This document shows positions 52,922 through 62,141 of a stretch of DNA of 64,000 nt, one piece after another. Origin of the DNA: Bacillota bacterium. Lineage in GTDB: Bacteria; Bacillota; Clostridia; Lachnospirales; Lachnospiraceae. The stretch lies in NCBI GenBank assembly GCA_023443225.1, contig JAEZVF010000024.1, positions 32,414 to 96,413 of the forward strand, read 5' to 3'. The notes beneath the pieces were generated by a model. The model did not search any database, was not told where the DNA came from, and saw only the letters and a list, made by a program, of their open reading frames with translations. Positions within the stretch are counted from its first letter, which is position 1. Each line of letters starts with the position of its first letter. A program made the translations under genes and the position numbers.

Positions 52922-54475
52922 TTATTTTGCATAATCGGTAACTCTTGATTCTCTGATTACATTTACTTTGATTTGTCCCGGATATTCTAATTCCGATTCA
53001 ATTTGTTTTGATACGTCACGCGCAAGTAAAATCATCTCATCATCGCTAACCTGTTCCGGTATAACCATGACACGAACTTCTCTACCTGCCTGTATAGCAA
53101 ATGACCTATCTACCCCTTTAAAGCTATTCGTGATATCTTCCAACTGTTTTAATCTGTTTGTATATGTTTCTAAAGTTTCTCTTCTTGCACCAGGTCTTGC
53201 AGCTGAGATTGTATCTGCCGCCTGCACAATACATGCAATTAATGACTCGGGTTCAACATCACCATGATGTGACTCTACTGCATTAATAACAATTGGAGAT
53301 TCTTTAAACTTTCTACATAAATCAACTCCAATTTGAATATGTGAGCCTTCCATCTCGTGGTCAACAGACTTACCAATATCATGTAATAAACCTGCTCTTT
53401 TTGCAGTTCTAACATCTACGCCAATTTCACCGGCAAGTAAACCGGATAGATGAGCAACTTCGATAGAATGCTTTAAAGCATTTTGTCCATAACTAGTTCT
53501 AAACTTCATTTTACCAAGTAGACGAATTAGTTCTGGGTGAATTCCGTGTACACCAACCTCAAGTGTTGCTGCTTCACCTTCTTCACGAATCATTACTTCA
53601 ACTTCTTTTTGAGCCTTTTCAACCATTTCTTCAATTCTTGCCGGATGAATTCTTCCGTCAACAATTAACTTCTCAAGAGCAATTCTTGCAACTTCTCTTC
53701 TGATTGGATCAAAACCGGATAGAATAACCGCTTCTGGAGTATCATCAATGATCAAATCAACACCAGTTAAGGTTTCAAGAGTACGTATATTACGTCCTTC
53801 TCTACCAATGATTCTACCTTTCATCTCATCATTTGGAAGTTGAACAACAGAAATCGTTGTTTCTGCTACATGATCTGCTGCACATTTCTGAATTGCAGTA
53901 ACTACATAATCCTTAGCTTTTTTCCCTGCTTCTTCTTTTGCCTTGCTTTCCAGTTCTTTCACTAGCATTGCAGTTTCATGTTTAACATCATCTTCAACAG
54001 TTTTTAATAGATATTCTTTCGCTTGTTCGGAGGTAAGACCAGAAATCTTTTCCAACTCCTGCAATTGTCTGTCATGAAGCTCTACAGCTTCCATTTTAAT
54101 TTTGTCCAGTTCAGCTTCTTTTACAGTAAGTTTAGATTCTTTCTTCTCAAGTGCTTCCGTCTTCCTGTCTAAAGTTTCTTCTTTAGTCAGGACACGTTTT
54201 TCATAACGTTGCAATTCTGCTCTTCTTTCCTTAGTTTCCTTCTCTAGCTCATTTTTTGTCTTTAAAGACTCTTCTTTTGCTTCAAGTAAGGCTTCTCTCT
54301 TCTTAGTTTCAGCTGTTTTCAAAGCTTCATCTATGATTTCTCTTGCTTTTTCTTCTGCAGAACCTATCTTAGCCTCAACAACTTTAATTCGATAGGTTGT
54401 AGCAATTTTCCAAACAAGAGGAGCAACTATTACCAAGGTACCTAAAATAGCAAATACTATTTTTAGTTCTTGCAC
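52922..54475 (-). CDS. rny: Ribonuclease Y
   Basis: A 517-residue membrane-anchored endoribonuclease that starts mRNA decay. An N-terminal membrane helix (about 4-22) is followed by a long coiled coil (to about 200), a KH domain with GRIIGREGRNIRTLETLTGV, and an HD domain with LLHDIGKSVDHEMEGSH. It ends near VNVIRESRVTDYAK. The start codon is GTG, 7 bases after AAGGAGG. Strong promoter at 54526-54554. Confidence 0.97.
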   Translation of the reverse strand: MQELKIVFAILGTLVIVAPLVWKIATTYRIKVVEAKIGSAEEKAREIIDEALKTAETKKREALLEAKEESLKTKNELEKETKERRAELQRYEKRVLTKEETLDRKTEALEKKESKLTVKEAELDKIKMEAVELHDRQLQELEKISGLTSEQAKEYLLKTVEDDVKHETAMLVKELESKAKEEAGKKAKDYVVTAIQKCAADHVAETTISVVQLPNDEMKGRIIGREGRNIRTLETLTGVDLIIDDTPEAVILSGFDPIRREVARIALEKLIVDGRIHPARIEEMVEKAQKEVEVMIREEGEAATLEVGVHGIHPELIRLLGKMKFRTSYGQNALKHSIEVAHLSGLLAGEIGVDVRTAKRAGLLHDIGKSVDHEMEGSHIQIGVDLCRKFKESPIVINAVESHHGDVEPESLIACIVQAADTISAARPGARRETLETYTNRLKQLEDITNSFKGVDRSFAIQAGREVRVMVIPEQVSDDEMILLARDVSKQIESELEYPGQIKVNVIRESRVTDYAK

Positions 54476-54525
54476 AGGAGCACCTCCTTATTTAATTTTC
54501 ATTGTACAAGATATACAACACTTAA

Positions 54526-54554
54526 ATTTTAAACTGTTTTCATGAAAATGTCAA
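54526..54554 (-). promoter_or_regulatory. Promoter of the RNase Y gene
   Basis: On the minus strand TTGACA (54549-54554), 17-bp spacer, TAAAAT (54526-54531). The leader to the GTG is about 45 bases. Confidence 0.75.
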
Positions 54555-54623
54555 GTATAGTTAATAAATTATTATGCATTATGTCTGAATTAATATTAAT
54601 TTGTCGTGTTTAAAACTGAATAT

Positions 54624-56069
54624 TCATACTAATTCGCCAATATAATAAAAGCCTTTACATTCCAACAATTTCACATCCAACAAGTTTCCTATCAATTTGG
54701 GGTCACCTGGAAAATGCACCAGAATATTATTACTCAGTCTTCCTGTCAAATACCCCTTGTTTTGTTCATTTATTTCTTCTACCAGAACACTTTGGATTGT
54801 TCCTTCTGCTTTTTTGATTACTCCAGAAGAAATACTTTGAATTTCTGCTAATAACCTGTTAAACCGCTCCTTTGCAACGGATTCTTCCACCTGTTCTTCA
54901 ATAGCTGCAGCAGGCGTACCGGAACGTTTTGAGTAAAGAAATGTATATGCACTATCGTATTTCACCTTACGCACCACATCTAAGGTTTCCAGAAAATCTT
55001 CTTCTGTTTCGCCAGGGAACCCTATGATAATATCTGTTGTCAACGAAATATCAGGTATTGCATTTTTTATCTTTTCCACTAAGGACAAATAATCTTCCTT
55101 TGAGTATCTCCGGTTCATTGCTTTTAAAAGTTTACTGCTTCCAGCTTGCACAGGAAGGTGTAGATGCTTACAAATCTTTTTCGAATTCTTCATAACTTCA
55201 ATTAAAGAATCTGATAAATCCTTTGGATGAGAGGTCATAAAACGTATTCTTTTTAACCCTTCAATTTCTTCAATTTGCAATAGCAAATCAGAAAATGTAA
55301 TTGGATTTTCTAGGGTTTTGCCGTAGGAATTTACGTTTTGCCCTAATAACATAATCTCTACTACCCCATCTGCTACCAACTCTTTTATTTCTTTTATGAT
55401 CTCTTCGGGATTACGACTTCGTTCTCTTCCCCTTACATATGGGACGATGCAATAACTGCAAAAATTATTGCATCCATACATTATATTCACACCAGCTTTA
55501 AATTTGTATTTTCTTTCACTTGGAAGATCCTCAACGATAAGATTGGTATCTTTCCAAATATCAATAATCATACTGCTAGAGCTAAGTCTGGAATAGATTA
55601 ATTCGGCTAATTTAAAAATATTATGGGTACCAAAGATAATATCTACAAAACGATAGCTCTTTCGAATCTTTTCTACCTCTGCCGTTTCCTGCATCATGCA
55701 GCCACATATAGTTATCATCATATTAGGGTTTTTCTTCTTAATATTCTTTAAGAAGCCCAGTCTGCCATAGACTCTAGTATTGGCATTTTCCCGTACCGTA
55801 CAGGTGTTATATAAAACAAAGTCCGCATTTTCAGAATCTGTACAGGCATAGCCAATCTTCTCTAAAATACCGGCGAGCTTTTCGGAATCCTTTGCATTCA
55901 TCTGACAGCCAAAGGTAGTGGTACAGTAGGTAAGTGGTCTACCCAGGCGCTCACTTTCTGCTTTCACCCATTCGCTGCATTTCTTCATAAAATAATATTG
56001 TCTTTCCGGTTCAGCGATGGGCTCTTTATCTTCTAAATTGTTATTTACTAATAATTTTGATTGTTCCAT
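54624..56069 (-). CDS. miaB: tRNA-2-methylthio-N6-dimethylallyladenosine synthase
   Basis: A 481-residue radical SAM methylthiotransferase that modifies A37 of tRNAs reading UNN codons. The N-terminal UPF0004 domain has TTFGCQMNAKDSEKLAG with three conserved cysteines. The radical SAM motif is CNNFCSYCIVPYVRGRE. The C-terminal TRAM domain is at about 410-480. Length and motifs fit MiaB rather than MtaB. The ATG has a weak site. Confidence 0.95.
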   Translation of the reverse strand: MEQSKLLVNNNLEDKEPIAEPERQYYFMKKCSEWVKAESERLGRPLTYCTTTFGCQMNAKDSEKLAGILEKIGYACTDSENADFVLYNTCTVRENANTRVYGRLGFLKNIKKKNPNMMITICGCMMQETAEVEKIRKSYRFVDIIFGTHNIFKLAELIYSRLSSSSMIIDIWKDTNLIVEDLPSERKYKFKAGVNIMYGCNNFCSYCIVPYVRGRERSRNPEEIIKEIKELVADGVVEIMLLGQNVNSYGKTLENPITFSDLLLQIEEIEGLKRIRFMTSHPKDLSDSLIEVMKNSKKICKHLHLPVQAGSSKLLKAMNRRYSKEDYLSLVEKIKNAIPDISLTTDIIIGFPGETEEDFLETLDVVRKVKYDSAYTFLYSKRSGTPAAAIEEQVEESVAKERFNRLLAEIQSISSGVIKKAEGTIQSVLVEEINEQNKGYLTGRLSNNILVHFPGDPKLIGNLLDVKLLECKGFYYIGELV

Positions 56070-56220
56070 GATGTATTCTCAACTTTCACTTGTGTACTTT
56101 TGTTATATCAATTCCTACATCCCCAAATTATATATGATTCTGTATAAAAATTCAACCATAGATAACTTCCATTATATTTTTAATACTAATTTCTTTATTT
56201 TCGTGACCTTTGGTAAATAG

Positions 56221-56265
56221 AAAAGATGTTATACCATGAATCAAATCATGAACATAACATCTTTT
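56221..56265 (-). terminator. Terminator of the M15 endopeptidase gene
   Basis: Perfect 12-bp outer stem (56221-56232 with 56254-56265) plus an inner CATGA/TCATG stem. A T-run follows on the plus strand and a weaker one on the minus strand. Confidence 0.75.
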
Positions 56266-56296
56266 TTATTAATATGCAATTATAGAAATGTAAATG

Positions 56297-56968
56297 TTAT
56301 ACCAATAATGCTTTTAGGGCAATGGCACCAAGCTGTCCATTGATTAGTTTATATCCCTGCTGTTTTCGGAACTTATTAACTGCCTCCGTTGTCTTTGAAC
56401 CCCAGAAACCGTCTACTTTTAATTTCGTCTTTGCTTTCTTATTCAAGGCCTTCTGAATGACCATAGTAACATAAGTAGTGTTGCTGCCTTGTTTAAACAC
56501 CCTGCTAAATGGACCGTTCACTTGAAAATGCGGGCTATCCGGATTATTCGTCCAGTTAGCGCCTGCTTCAAAGCCATATTTTTGCATTGATTTAATAATA
56601 CTCTGTGTTTGTTTATCCTTTGTATTCCAGATGGCCGTCCATTTTCCATCAATCTTTCTTGCCGGAACAATATCAACTGCTTTTCTTTGTTTATGAAGAC
56701 TATTAACTGTCCAGGTGATTTTAGCTGCTTTTGGATTACAATAGCTTTGTGCAAAAGATTTACTGATTCCTTTCTTCATTACCTCTGAAACTGTACGTCC
56801 TTGACAATACAGGTAGTTCTGACGTTTCTGTGTACGGTAAGTTTCCAGAATCAAAGGTCTTACCCCTTGTACTTTGATATCACGAATCGCAAATTCCAAC
56901 AGTATTCTTACCAAATCATTTAATTCATCTGTACGATTATTTTTATCAAGTATATGATTCACATACAT
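56297..56968 (-). CDS. M15-type peptidoglycan endopeptidase with binding domain, endolysin-like
   Basis: A 223-residue protein. The M15 domain (about 1-145) has YRTQKRQNYLYCQGR, then SLHKQRKAVDI (His and Asp zinc ligands) and SPHFQV (last His). A C-terminal peptidoglycan-binding domain with KVDGFWGSKTTEAVNKFRKQ follows. There is no signal peptide. This is the plan of phage L-alanyl-D-glutamate endolysins. No phage genes flank it, so it is either a domesticated endolysin or a sporulation lytic enzyme. The ATG at 56968 lies 3 bases into the longer frame, which would start with TTG. Confidence 0.8.
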   Translation of the reverse strand: MYVNHILDKNNRTDELNDLVRILLEFAIRDIKVQGVRPLILETYRTQKRQNYLYCQGRTVSEVMKKGISKSFAQSYCNPKAAKITWTVNSLHKQRKAVDIVPARKIDGKWTAIWNTKDKQTQSIIKSMQKYGFEAGANWTNNPDSPHFQVNGPFSRVFKQGSNTTYVTMVIQKALNKKAKTKLKVDGFWGSKTTEAVNKFRKQQGYKLINGQLGAIALKALLV

Positions 56969-57042
56969 CAACTCACTTTCCTCTTCTTAATATATGCAGG
57001 AATACTATACTAAGTTAAAGAAAAAAGAAAGAATTTGTCAAC

Positions 57043-58287
57043 TTACCTAATCTGACCATTGCCAAAAATAATGTATTTCGTAGTAGTTAAAGCAGTAAGA
57101 CCCATTGGTCCTCTTGCATGAAGTTTTTGCGTACTGATTCCTATTTCGGCACCTAACCCAAATTCAGCTCCATCTGTAAATCTCGTAGAGGCATTAACAT
57201 ATACTGCTGCTGCATCAATTTCATTCAAAAATTTCATTGCACGATTATAATCCTTGGTAATAATTGCTTCTGAATGTTTGGTATTATAAAAATTAATATG
57301 CGCAATTGCTTCCTCAATAGAATCTACAATTTTTAAGGAAATAAATAAATCTAAATACTCTGTTCCGTAATCTTCTTCGGTTGCTACTTCCATTTTATCA
57401 CAGATAGCTCTAGCGCGCTCATCTGCACGAATCACAACCTTTTTTGCAATTAAACGTTCATATAACAATGGAATAAATACACCCGCAATCTTACTGTGAA
57501 TAACCAGTGATTCACAAGCATTGCAAACACCTAACCGCTGTGTTTTTGCATTTTCAATAATATCCAGTGCCATCAAGATATCTGCATATTCGTCCACATA
57601 TACATGACAGTTCCCTGTGCCGGTTTCGATTACTGGAATGGTGCTATTTTCAACAACGGTACGTATTAAGCCAGCACCACCTCTTGGAATCAACAAGTCT
57701 ATGTATTTGTTTAGGCGCATCATTTCTTTTGCAGTTTCTCGATCGGTATTCTCTATTAATTGAATGGCATCTTCTGGCAGTCCTATATTCTTAAGGGCAT
57801 TCTTTATCACTTTTACAATTGCCTTATTGGAATGAAGAGCGTCACTTCCACCGCGTAAAATTACGGCATTTCCAGTTTTAAAACATAAGCCAAATGCATC
57901 TGCAGTAACATTGGGACGTGATTCATATATAATGCCGATAACACCAAACGGTACTCTTTTTTGACCAATTGTCAGTCCATTTGGGCGATTTGCCATAGAG
58001 ATAACCTCACCCACTGGATCAGGAAGTGACACAATATCCAAAAGTCCTTGTGCCATACCCTGGATACGGTTATGATTAAGTGCAAGGCGGTCAATTAAGG
58101 ATTCCATCATGCCATTTTTCCTGGCATCTTCAATGTCTAACAAATTTGCTTTCAGAATTTCTTCTTCCTGATTAAGAAGTGCTTTTGCCGCCTCACGAAG
58201 TCCCTCATTCTTTTGTTCCTGTCCAAGTACATTTAAGGCTGTGGAGGCTTTCCGTGCCTTACTACCCATATCTTCTAAATAATTCAT
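57043..58287 (-). CDS. proA: Glutamate-5-semialdehyde dehydrogenase (gamma-glutamyl phosphate reductase)
   Basis: A 414-residue NADPH enzyme, the second step of proline synthesis. RVPFGVIGIIYESRPNV, GNAVILRGGSDALHSN and LIPRGGAGLIRTV are family blocks. The catalytic cysteine is in RLGVCNACESLVIH. It lies downstream of fau, DUF896 and proB in one gene series. Confidence 0.97.
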   Translation of the reverse strand: MNYLEDMGSKARKASTALNVLGQEQKNEGLREAAKALLNQEEEILKANLLDIEDARKNGMMESLIDRLALNHNRIQGMAQGLLDIVSLPDPVGEVISMANRPNGLTIGQKRVPFGVIGIIYESRPNVTADAFGLCFKTGNAVILRGGSDALHSNKAIVKVIKNALKNIGLPEDAIQLIENTDRETAKEMMRLNKYIDLLIPRGGAGLIRTVVENSTIPVIETGTGNCHVYVDEYADILMALDIIENAKTQRLGVCNACESLVIHSKIAGVFIPLLYERLIAKKVVIRADERARAICDKMEVATEEDYGTEYLDLFISLKIVDSIEEAIAHINFYNTKHSEAIITKDYNRAMKFLNEIDAAAVYVNASTRFTDGAEFGLGAEIGISTQKLHARGPMGLTALTTTKYIIFGNGQIR

Positions 58288-58341
58288 AAAAACAAACCCC
58301 TTTCTGCATATTTAATTTATATAATTTGAATTTTACTTTAT

Positions 58342-58905
58342 TTAATATATGATTCCAGATTGCGTGATAATCTGATCTACTTTTTCATCATAATCGTCCA
58401 CCGGAAGTTGTTTGAGAATCTGAAAATCATATGCAAGTGCAACTTTATGCATTTTTGTTCCAATCTGTTTCATAAAATAACGGTCATAATAACCTTTCCC
58501 ATAACCAATTCGGTTTCTGCTAACATCAAATGCAATACCGGGTACAATCATAAGATTCTGTTCTGAATGATCTGGAATTGCTTCCTTTTCAGCTGTCGGC
58601 TCTAAAATTCCAAGAATTCCTACTTTTAATTCTTCAAGAGATTCAATAAAAAAGAATTTCATCTCATCTCCTACAATCTTTGGCACTGCGACCTTTTTCC
58701 CTTGGGACAGGGTCATAGTAATTATATCCCTAGTAATAACCTCCTGATTAAAAGAAACGTAACAAAACAAGTGGCTGCACGAGGTATAGAAAGGATGCTG
58801 AAATAATTGGCTCTGAATTAAATCACTGTATCTCCGGACCTGTGATAGTGACAACTCCCTTTTCAGGCCTTTTATATTCGTTCGTATTTCCTGTTTTGTC
58901 ATCAT
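58342..58905 (-). CDS. fau: 5-formyltetrahydrofolate cyclo-ligase
   Basis: A 187-residue enzyme converting 5-formyl-THF to methenyl-THF with ATP. The C-terminal signature RIGYGKGYYDRYF and VPGIAFDVSRN are present, and the N-terminal KKVAVPKIVGDEMKF segment fits. Its start overlaps the DUF896 gene stop by 4 bases (ATGA), so the two are translationally coupled. Confidence 0.94.
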   Translation of the reverse strand: MMTKQEIRTNIKGLKRELSLSQVRRYSDLIQSQLFQHPFYTSCSHLFCYVSFNQEVITRDIITMTLSQGKKVAVPKIVGDEMKFFFIESLEELKVGILGILEPTAEKEAIPDHSEQNLMIVPGIAFDVSRNRIGYGKGYYDRYFMKQIGTKMHKVALAYDFQILKQLPVDDYDEKVDQIITQSGIIY

Positions 58906-59111
58906 TGTTTATTTTTCTTCGATAATTCTGTAACTGTTCCATCCGGATTTAAGAGAGAAATATTACTTAAGGTTCCTCGAAGATTATTACGTACTGCCTG
59001 AATATAGGCATCTCTTAATTCCTTTTGTTCCTGCTTTTCTTCTTCAGTCAACCCTTCTGCTTGTGATTTTTTATATAATTCATTAATTCTTGCTAGTTTA
59101 CTATCTTCCAT
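58902..59111 (-). CDS. DUF896 family protein (YnzC-like)
   Basis: A 69-residue helical protein. SKLARINELYKKSQAEGLTE and EEKQEQKELRDAYIQAVRNN are the DUF896 family core. Function unknown; one Bacillus member is linked to the SOS response. It is coupled to fau by a 4-base overlap and sits between proB and fau. Confidence 0.93.
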   Translation of the reverse strand: MEDSKLARINELYKKSQAEGLTEEEKQEQKELRDAYIQAVRNNLRGTLSNISLLNPDGTVTELSKKNKQ

Positions 59112-59167
59112 TCTGATTTTACACCACTTTCTTTCAACTTAATACCCCAATCAACAGTTTATCCATA

Positions 59168-60028
59168 TTACGAATACTGTTTGCTTTTCAAATAATCTAA
59201 CAACTCAAAATTCTCATTTTTATGGGCTTTAAATATGGTTCCAACTTCTTTACCTTCAAGAATCTTATTAATTATGTAAACATCTTCACCATTGGCAATT
59301 ACCATATCCGCACCTGCATTGGTAGCTATCTTAGCAGCTGAAATTTTTGTTGACATCCCACCAGTACCAACGGTCGTTGAAGTGTCCTTTGCCAATGCAC
59401 TTAATTTTTCATCAATGACTTCCACATAATTAATAAATTCAGCATTTGGATTCTTATGCGGATCATCCGTATAGAGTCCGTCAATATCCGATAACAAAAT
59501 CAACATATCTGCATTAACTAAGGCTGCTACAATTGCTGATAATGTATCATTGTCACCAAAATCACCATATTCGAGTTCGTCAGTAGAAACCGTATCATTT
59601 TCATTTACGATAGGAATAACTCCCATGTTTAGTAAACCTTCAAAGGTTTTTAATGCATTCGCCCGACTGATGTCGTTGATCATAGTATATTTCGTCATTA
59701 GTATTTGCGCTGGTATTTGATTATATTCGGCAAATAATTTCTGATACACCATCATTAAGCGTGCCTGTCCAACCGCAGCACATGCCTGCTTTGCTGTTAT
59801 AACTGTAGGTTTTTCTTTTAATCCAAGGGTTTCTCTTCCTACCGCTACTGCTCCAGAGGATACTAATATAACATCTTTTCCTTGATTATTCAGGTCGGTC
59901 AATACCCGTACCAGTTTTTCCATCTTAGATAGATTGATGCGTCCAGTTGTTGCATGAGTCAATGAAGATGAACCAATTTTTATAACAATTCGTTTCTTAT
60001 CTTTTAATGTTAACCTACTATTCTCCAT
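59168..60028 (-). CDS. proB: Glutamate 5-kinase
   Basis: A 286-residue amino acid kinase, the first committed step of proline synthesis. The ATP-binding start VIKIGSSSLTHATTGRINLS, ILVSSGAVAVG-like VILVSSGAVAVG and the GTGGMSTKISAAKIA block are present. It lacks the C-terminal PUA domain (about 80 residues) of E. coli ProB; such short forms are common in clostridia. GAGAGGA precedes the ATG. Confidence 0.96.
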   Translation of the reverse strand: MENSRLTLKDKKRIVIKIGSSSLTHATTGRINLSKMEKLVRVLTDLNNQGKDVILVSSGAVAVGRETLGLKEKPTVITAKQACAAVGQARLMMVYQKLFAEYNQIPAQILMTKYTMINDISRANALKTFEGLLNMGVIPIVNENDTVSTDELEYGDFGDNDTLSAIVAALVNADMLILLSDIDGLYTDDPHKNPNAEFINYVEVIDEKLSALAKDTSTTVGTGGMSTKISAAKIATNAGADMVIANGEDVYIINKILEGKEVGTIFKAHKNENFELLDYLKSKQYS

Positions 60029-60044
60029 AACTTAATCCTCTCTT

Positions 60045-61643
60045 TTATGCCTGATATTGCGCTGTGATGGCTTCGTAAACCTTAATACCATCGATTGATG
60101 CAGAGGTGATACCGCCTGCATACCCTGCACCCTCACCACAGGGATAGATTCCCTTAATATTTGACTCATAGGTTTCATCTCTTAGAATTCGTATTGGTGA
60201 AGAAGTTCTAGTCTCAACACCGGATAAAGCAACTTCCTCATTTGCATACCCGGGTATCACTCTATCAAAAGCCTTTATTCCTTCTATGATAGTATCCATA
60301 ACATACTCCGGAAGACACTCTCTTAAATTTGCAAAATGGGTTTTCCCTTTTATGTTGGGTTTAATACGACCTATTGTAACACTCTCTTTATTTTTACACA
60401 AGTCTCCAAATAACTGTACCGGTATAAATCCATTACCGGTATCATAAGCTTTCTTTTCCCAAATTCGTTGGAATTCCACACCGGCTAAAGCATCCGGTAG
60501 ATCCTTTCTCTTAGGGAAATCTTGTGGGGTTACTGTTACAATCAGGGCACTATTTGCATTTTCTTCATCTCTTGCATGATTACTCATACCATTTACTACC
60601 AACCCACCAGATTCAGAGGAGGAATTTACAACAAAACCACCCGGGCACATACAGAAGGAGTATATGCTTCTTCCTGAACTTGCCTGGTGAGTCAGTTTAT
60701 AGTCTGCTGCTGGTAAATTGGGATAATAATCTCCATATTGATTCCGGCTAATTAAACTTTGAGGATGTTCAATTCTAACTCCTATCGCAAAAGCCTTTGG
60801 GGATACCGTAATCCCTTTGTGATAAATCAGTTGAAAAGTGTCCCTTGCACTATGACCAATTGCCATAATCAGAATATCACAGTCCAGATATTCCTTGTGA
60901 TTTAGCTCAATGCCAATCACCGTATTCTGTTCAACAAGGATATCGGTTAAGCAGGTACGGAACCTTACTTCTCCTCCAAGTGAAATGATTTCTTCTCGCA
61001 TATTCTGAACCACAGTTCGAAGCTGATCCGTCCCAATATGAGGTTTGTTTACATATAGTATTTCCTCTGGTGCTCCATGTTCTGCAAATGTCTCCAGTAC
61101 CTTTCGGCTTCTACCCAGTTCATCTTTAACTAAGGTATTAAGTTTGCCGTCGGAAAAGGTGCCGGCTCCTCCTTCACCAAATTGAACATTCGATTCTGTG
61201 TCCAATTCATTCGTATTCCAAAAATGTTCCACTTTTTTTACTCGGTTACCTACTTCATCACCACGTTCTATCACGATTGGGTGATAACCGCTACGTGCAA
61301 GCATTAAAGCACAAAACAAGCCTGCTGGTCCCATACCTACAACGACAGGCCGATGTTTCATTTTTTCTTTACCAGAGGGTGTGTATTGATATTTGGGTCT
61401 TTCACCAATGGTGACGTTAGAATTATGCAGTTTCTGAAGTACCTTTTTTTCATCTGATACTATCTGTACTTCTATATTATAAACATAGGATATTTCATTT
61501 TTCTTACGCGCATCAATAGATTTTTTAATGATAGTATAGGACTTAATTTCTTTTTCTGATATCTTTAGCTGTTTTACTATGCTTCTAGTCAAATCCTCTT
61601 TCGTATGACGAATATTTAGTTTCAATTGTGTTATTTTGATCAC
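60045..61643 (-). CDS. FAD-dependent oxidoreductase of the HI0933-related long type
   Basis: A 532-residue protein. The FAD motif VVGMGPAGLFCALMLARSGY is at about 98-118. Conserved blocks are VQFGEGGAGTFSDGKLNT and GEGAGYAGGITSASIDGI. The first 95 residues form an extra domain not found in the shorter homologue at 62142. The reaction is unknown. Its GTG start overlaps the DUF1232 gene stop by 4 bases. Clostridial relatives are annotated only as NAD(FAD)-utilizing dehydrogenases. Confidence 0.88.
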   Translation of the reverse strand: MIKITQLKLNIRHTKEDLTRSIVKQLKISEKEIKSYTIIKKSIDARKKNEISYVYNIEVQIVSDEKKVLQKLHNSNVTIGERPKYQYTPSGKEKMKHRPVVVGMGPAGLFCALMLARSGYHPIVIERGDEVGNRVKKVEHFWNTNELDTESNVQFGEGGAGTFSDGKLNTLVKDELGRSRKVLETFAEHGAPEEILYVNKPHIGTDQLRTVVQNMREEIISLGGEVRFRTCLTDILVEQNTVIGIELNHKEYLDCDILIMAIGHSARDTFQLIYHKGITVSPKAFAIGVRIEHPQSLISRNQYGDYYPNLPAADYKLTHQASSGRSIYSFCMCPGGFVVNSSSESGGLVVNGMSNHARDEENANSALIVTVTPQDFPKRKDLPDALAGVEFQRIWEKKAYDTGNGFIPVQLFGDLCKNKESVTIGRIKPNIKGKTHFANLRECLPEYVMDTIIEGIKAFDRVIPGYANEEVALSGVETRTSSPIRILRDETYESNIKGIYPCGEGAGYAGGITSASIDGIKVYEAITAQYQA

Positions 61644-62035
61644 GAGTTTACTCCCTTACCAAAAGAATGAAATATTATGCCTTTAAGAATCAACCACAGA
61701 AACAAGATCCAAATGAGAATGATAGGTAATCCGTAATACCACTTCTGTGGCTTACCTTTATCCCACAACCCTTGAGCCTCTTTTCTGTACTGCGCGAATG
61801 TTTCCTTTGGAATAAATTTTATAGTCAATGCTATCAAGGCGGGCAGCAATATGACATCATCAAGATATCCCAGAACGGGGATAAAGTCTGGGATAATATC
61901 AATTGGCGACAATGCATAGACAATGGTTATTGCTGCTAATATTTTGGCAATTATGGGCGTATCCCCACTTTTTAGACAAATAAATATAGCAGGGATATCC
62001 ACTTTCAGTTTTCTTGCTCTTTCTTTTAGATTCAA
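61640..62035 (-). CDS. DUF1232 (YkvA-like) membrane protein
   Basis: A 131-residue protein. DUF1232 core: AKILAAITIVYALSPIDIIPDFIPVLGYLDDVI, here shortened in quotation to ALSPIDIIPDFIPVLGYLDD, at about 35-60. Two membrane segments are at the core and C-terminus. The start is TTG, 9 bases after AGGAG; no in-frame ATG is available. Its stop overlaps the FAD protein start. Function unknown. Confidence 0.82.
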   Translation of the reverse strand: MNLKERARKLKVDIPAIFICLKSGDTPIIAKILAAITIVYALSPIDIIPDFIPVLGYLDDVILLPALIALTIKFIPKETFAQYRKEAQGLWDKGKPQKWYYGLPIILIWILFLWLILKGIIFHSFGKGVNS

Positions 62036-62141
62036 TATTATTATCTCCTGCTTTATTGCTTAAGATAGGACGTAACTTCCTCTTTTGATAGCTTCCTTAT
62101 CTGAGAATTCAGCATTTTCATTTTTTTATTTTTATTTACAT

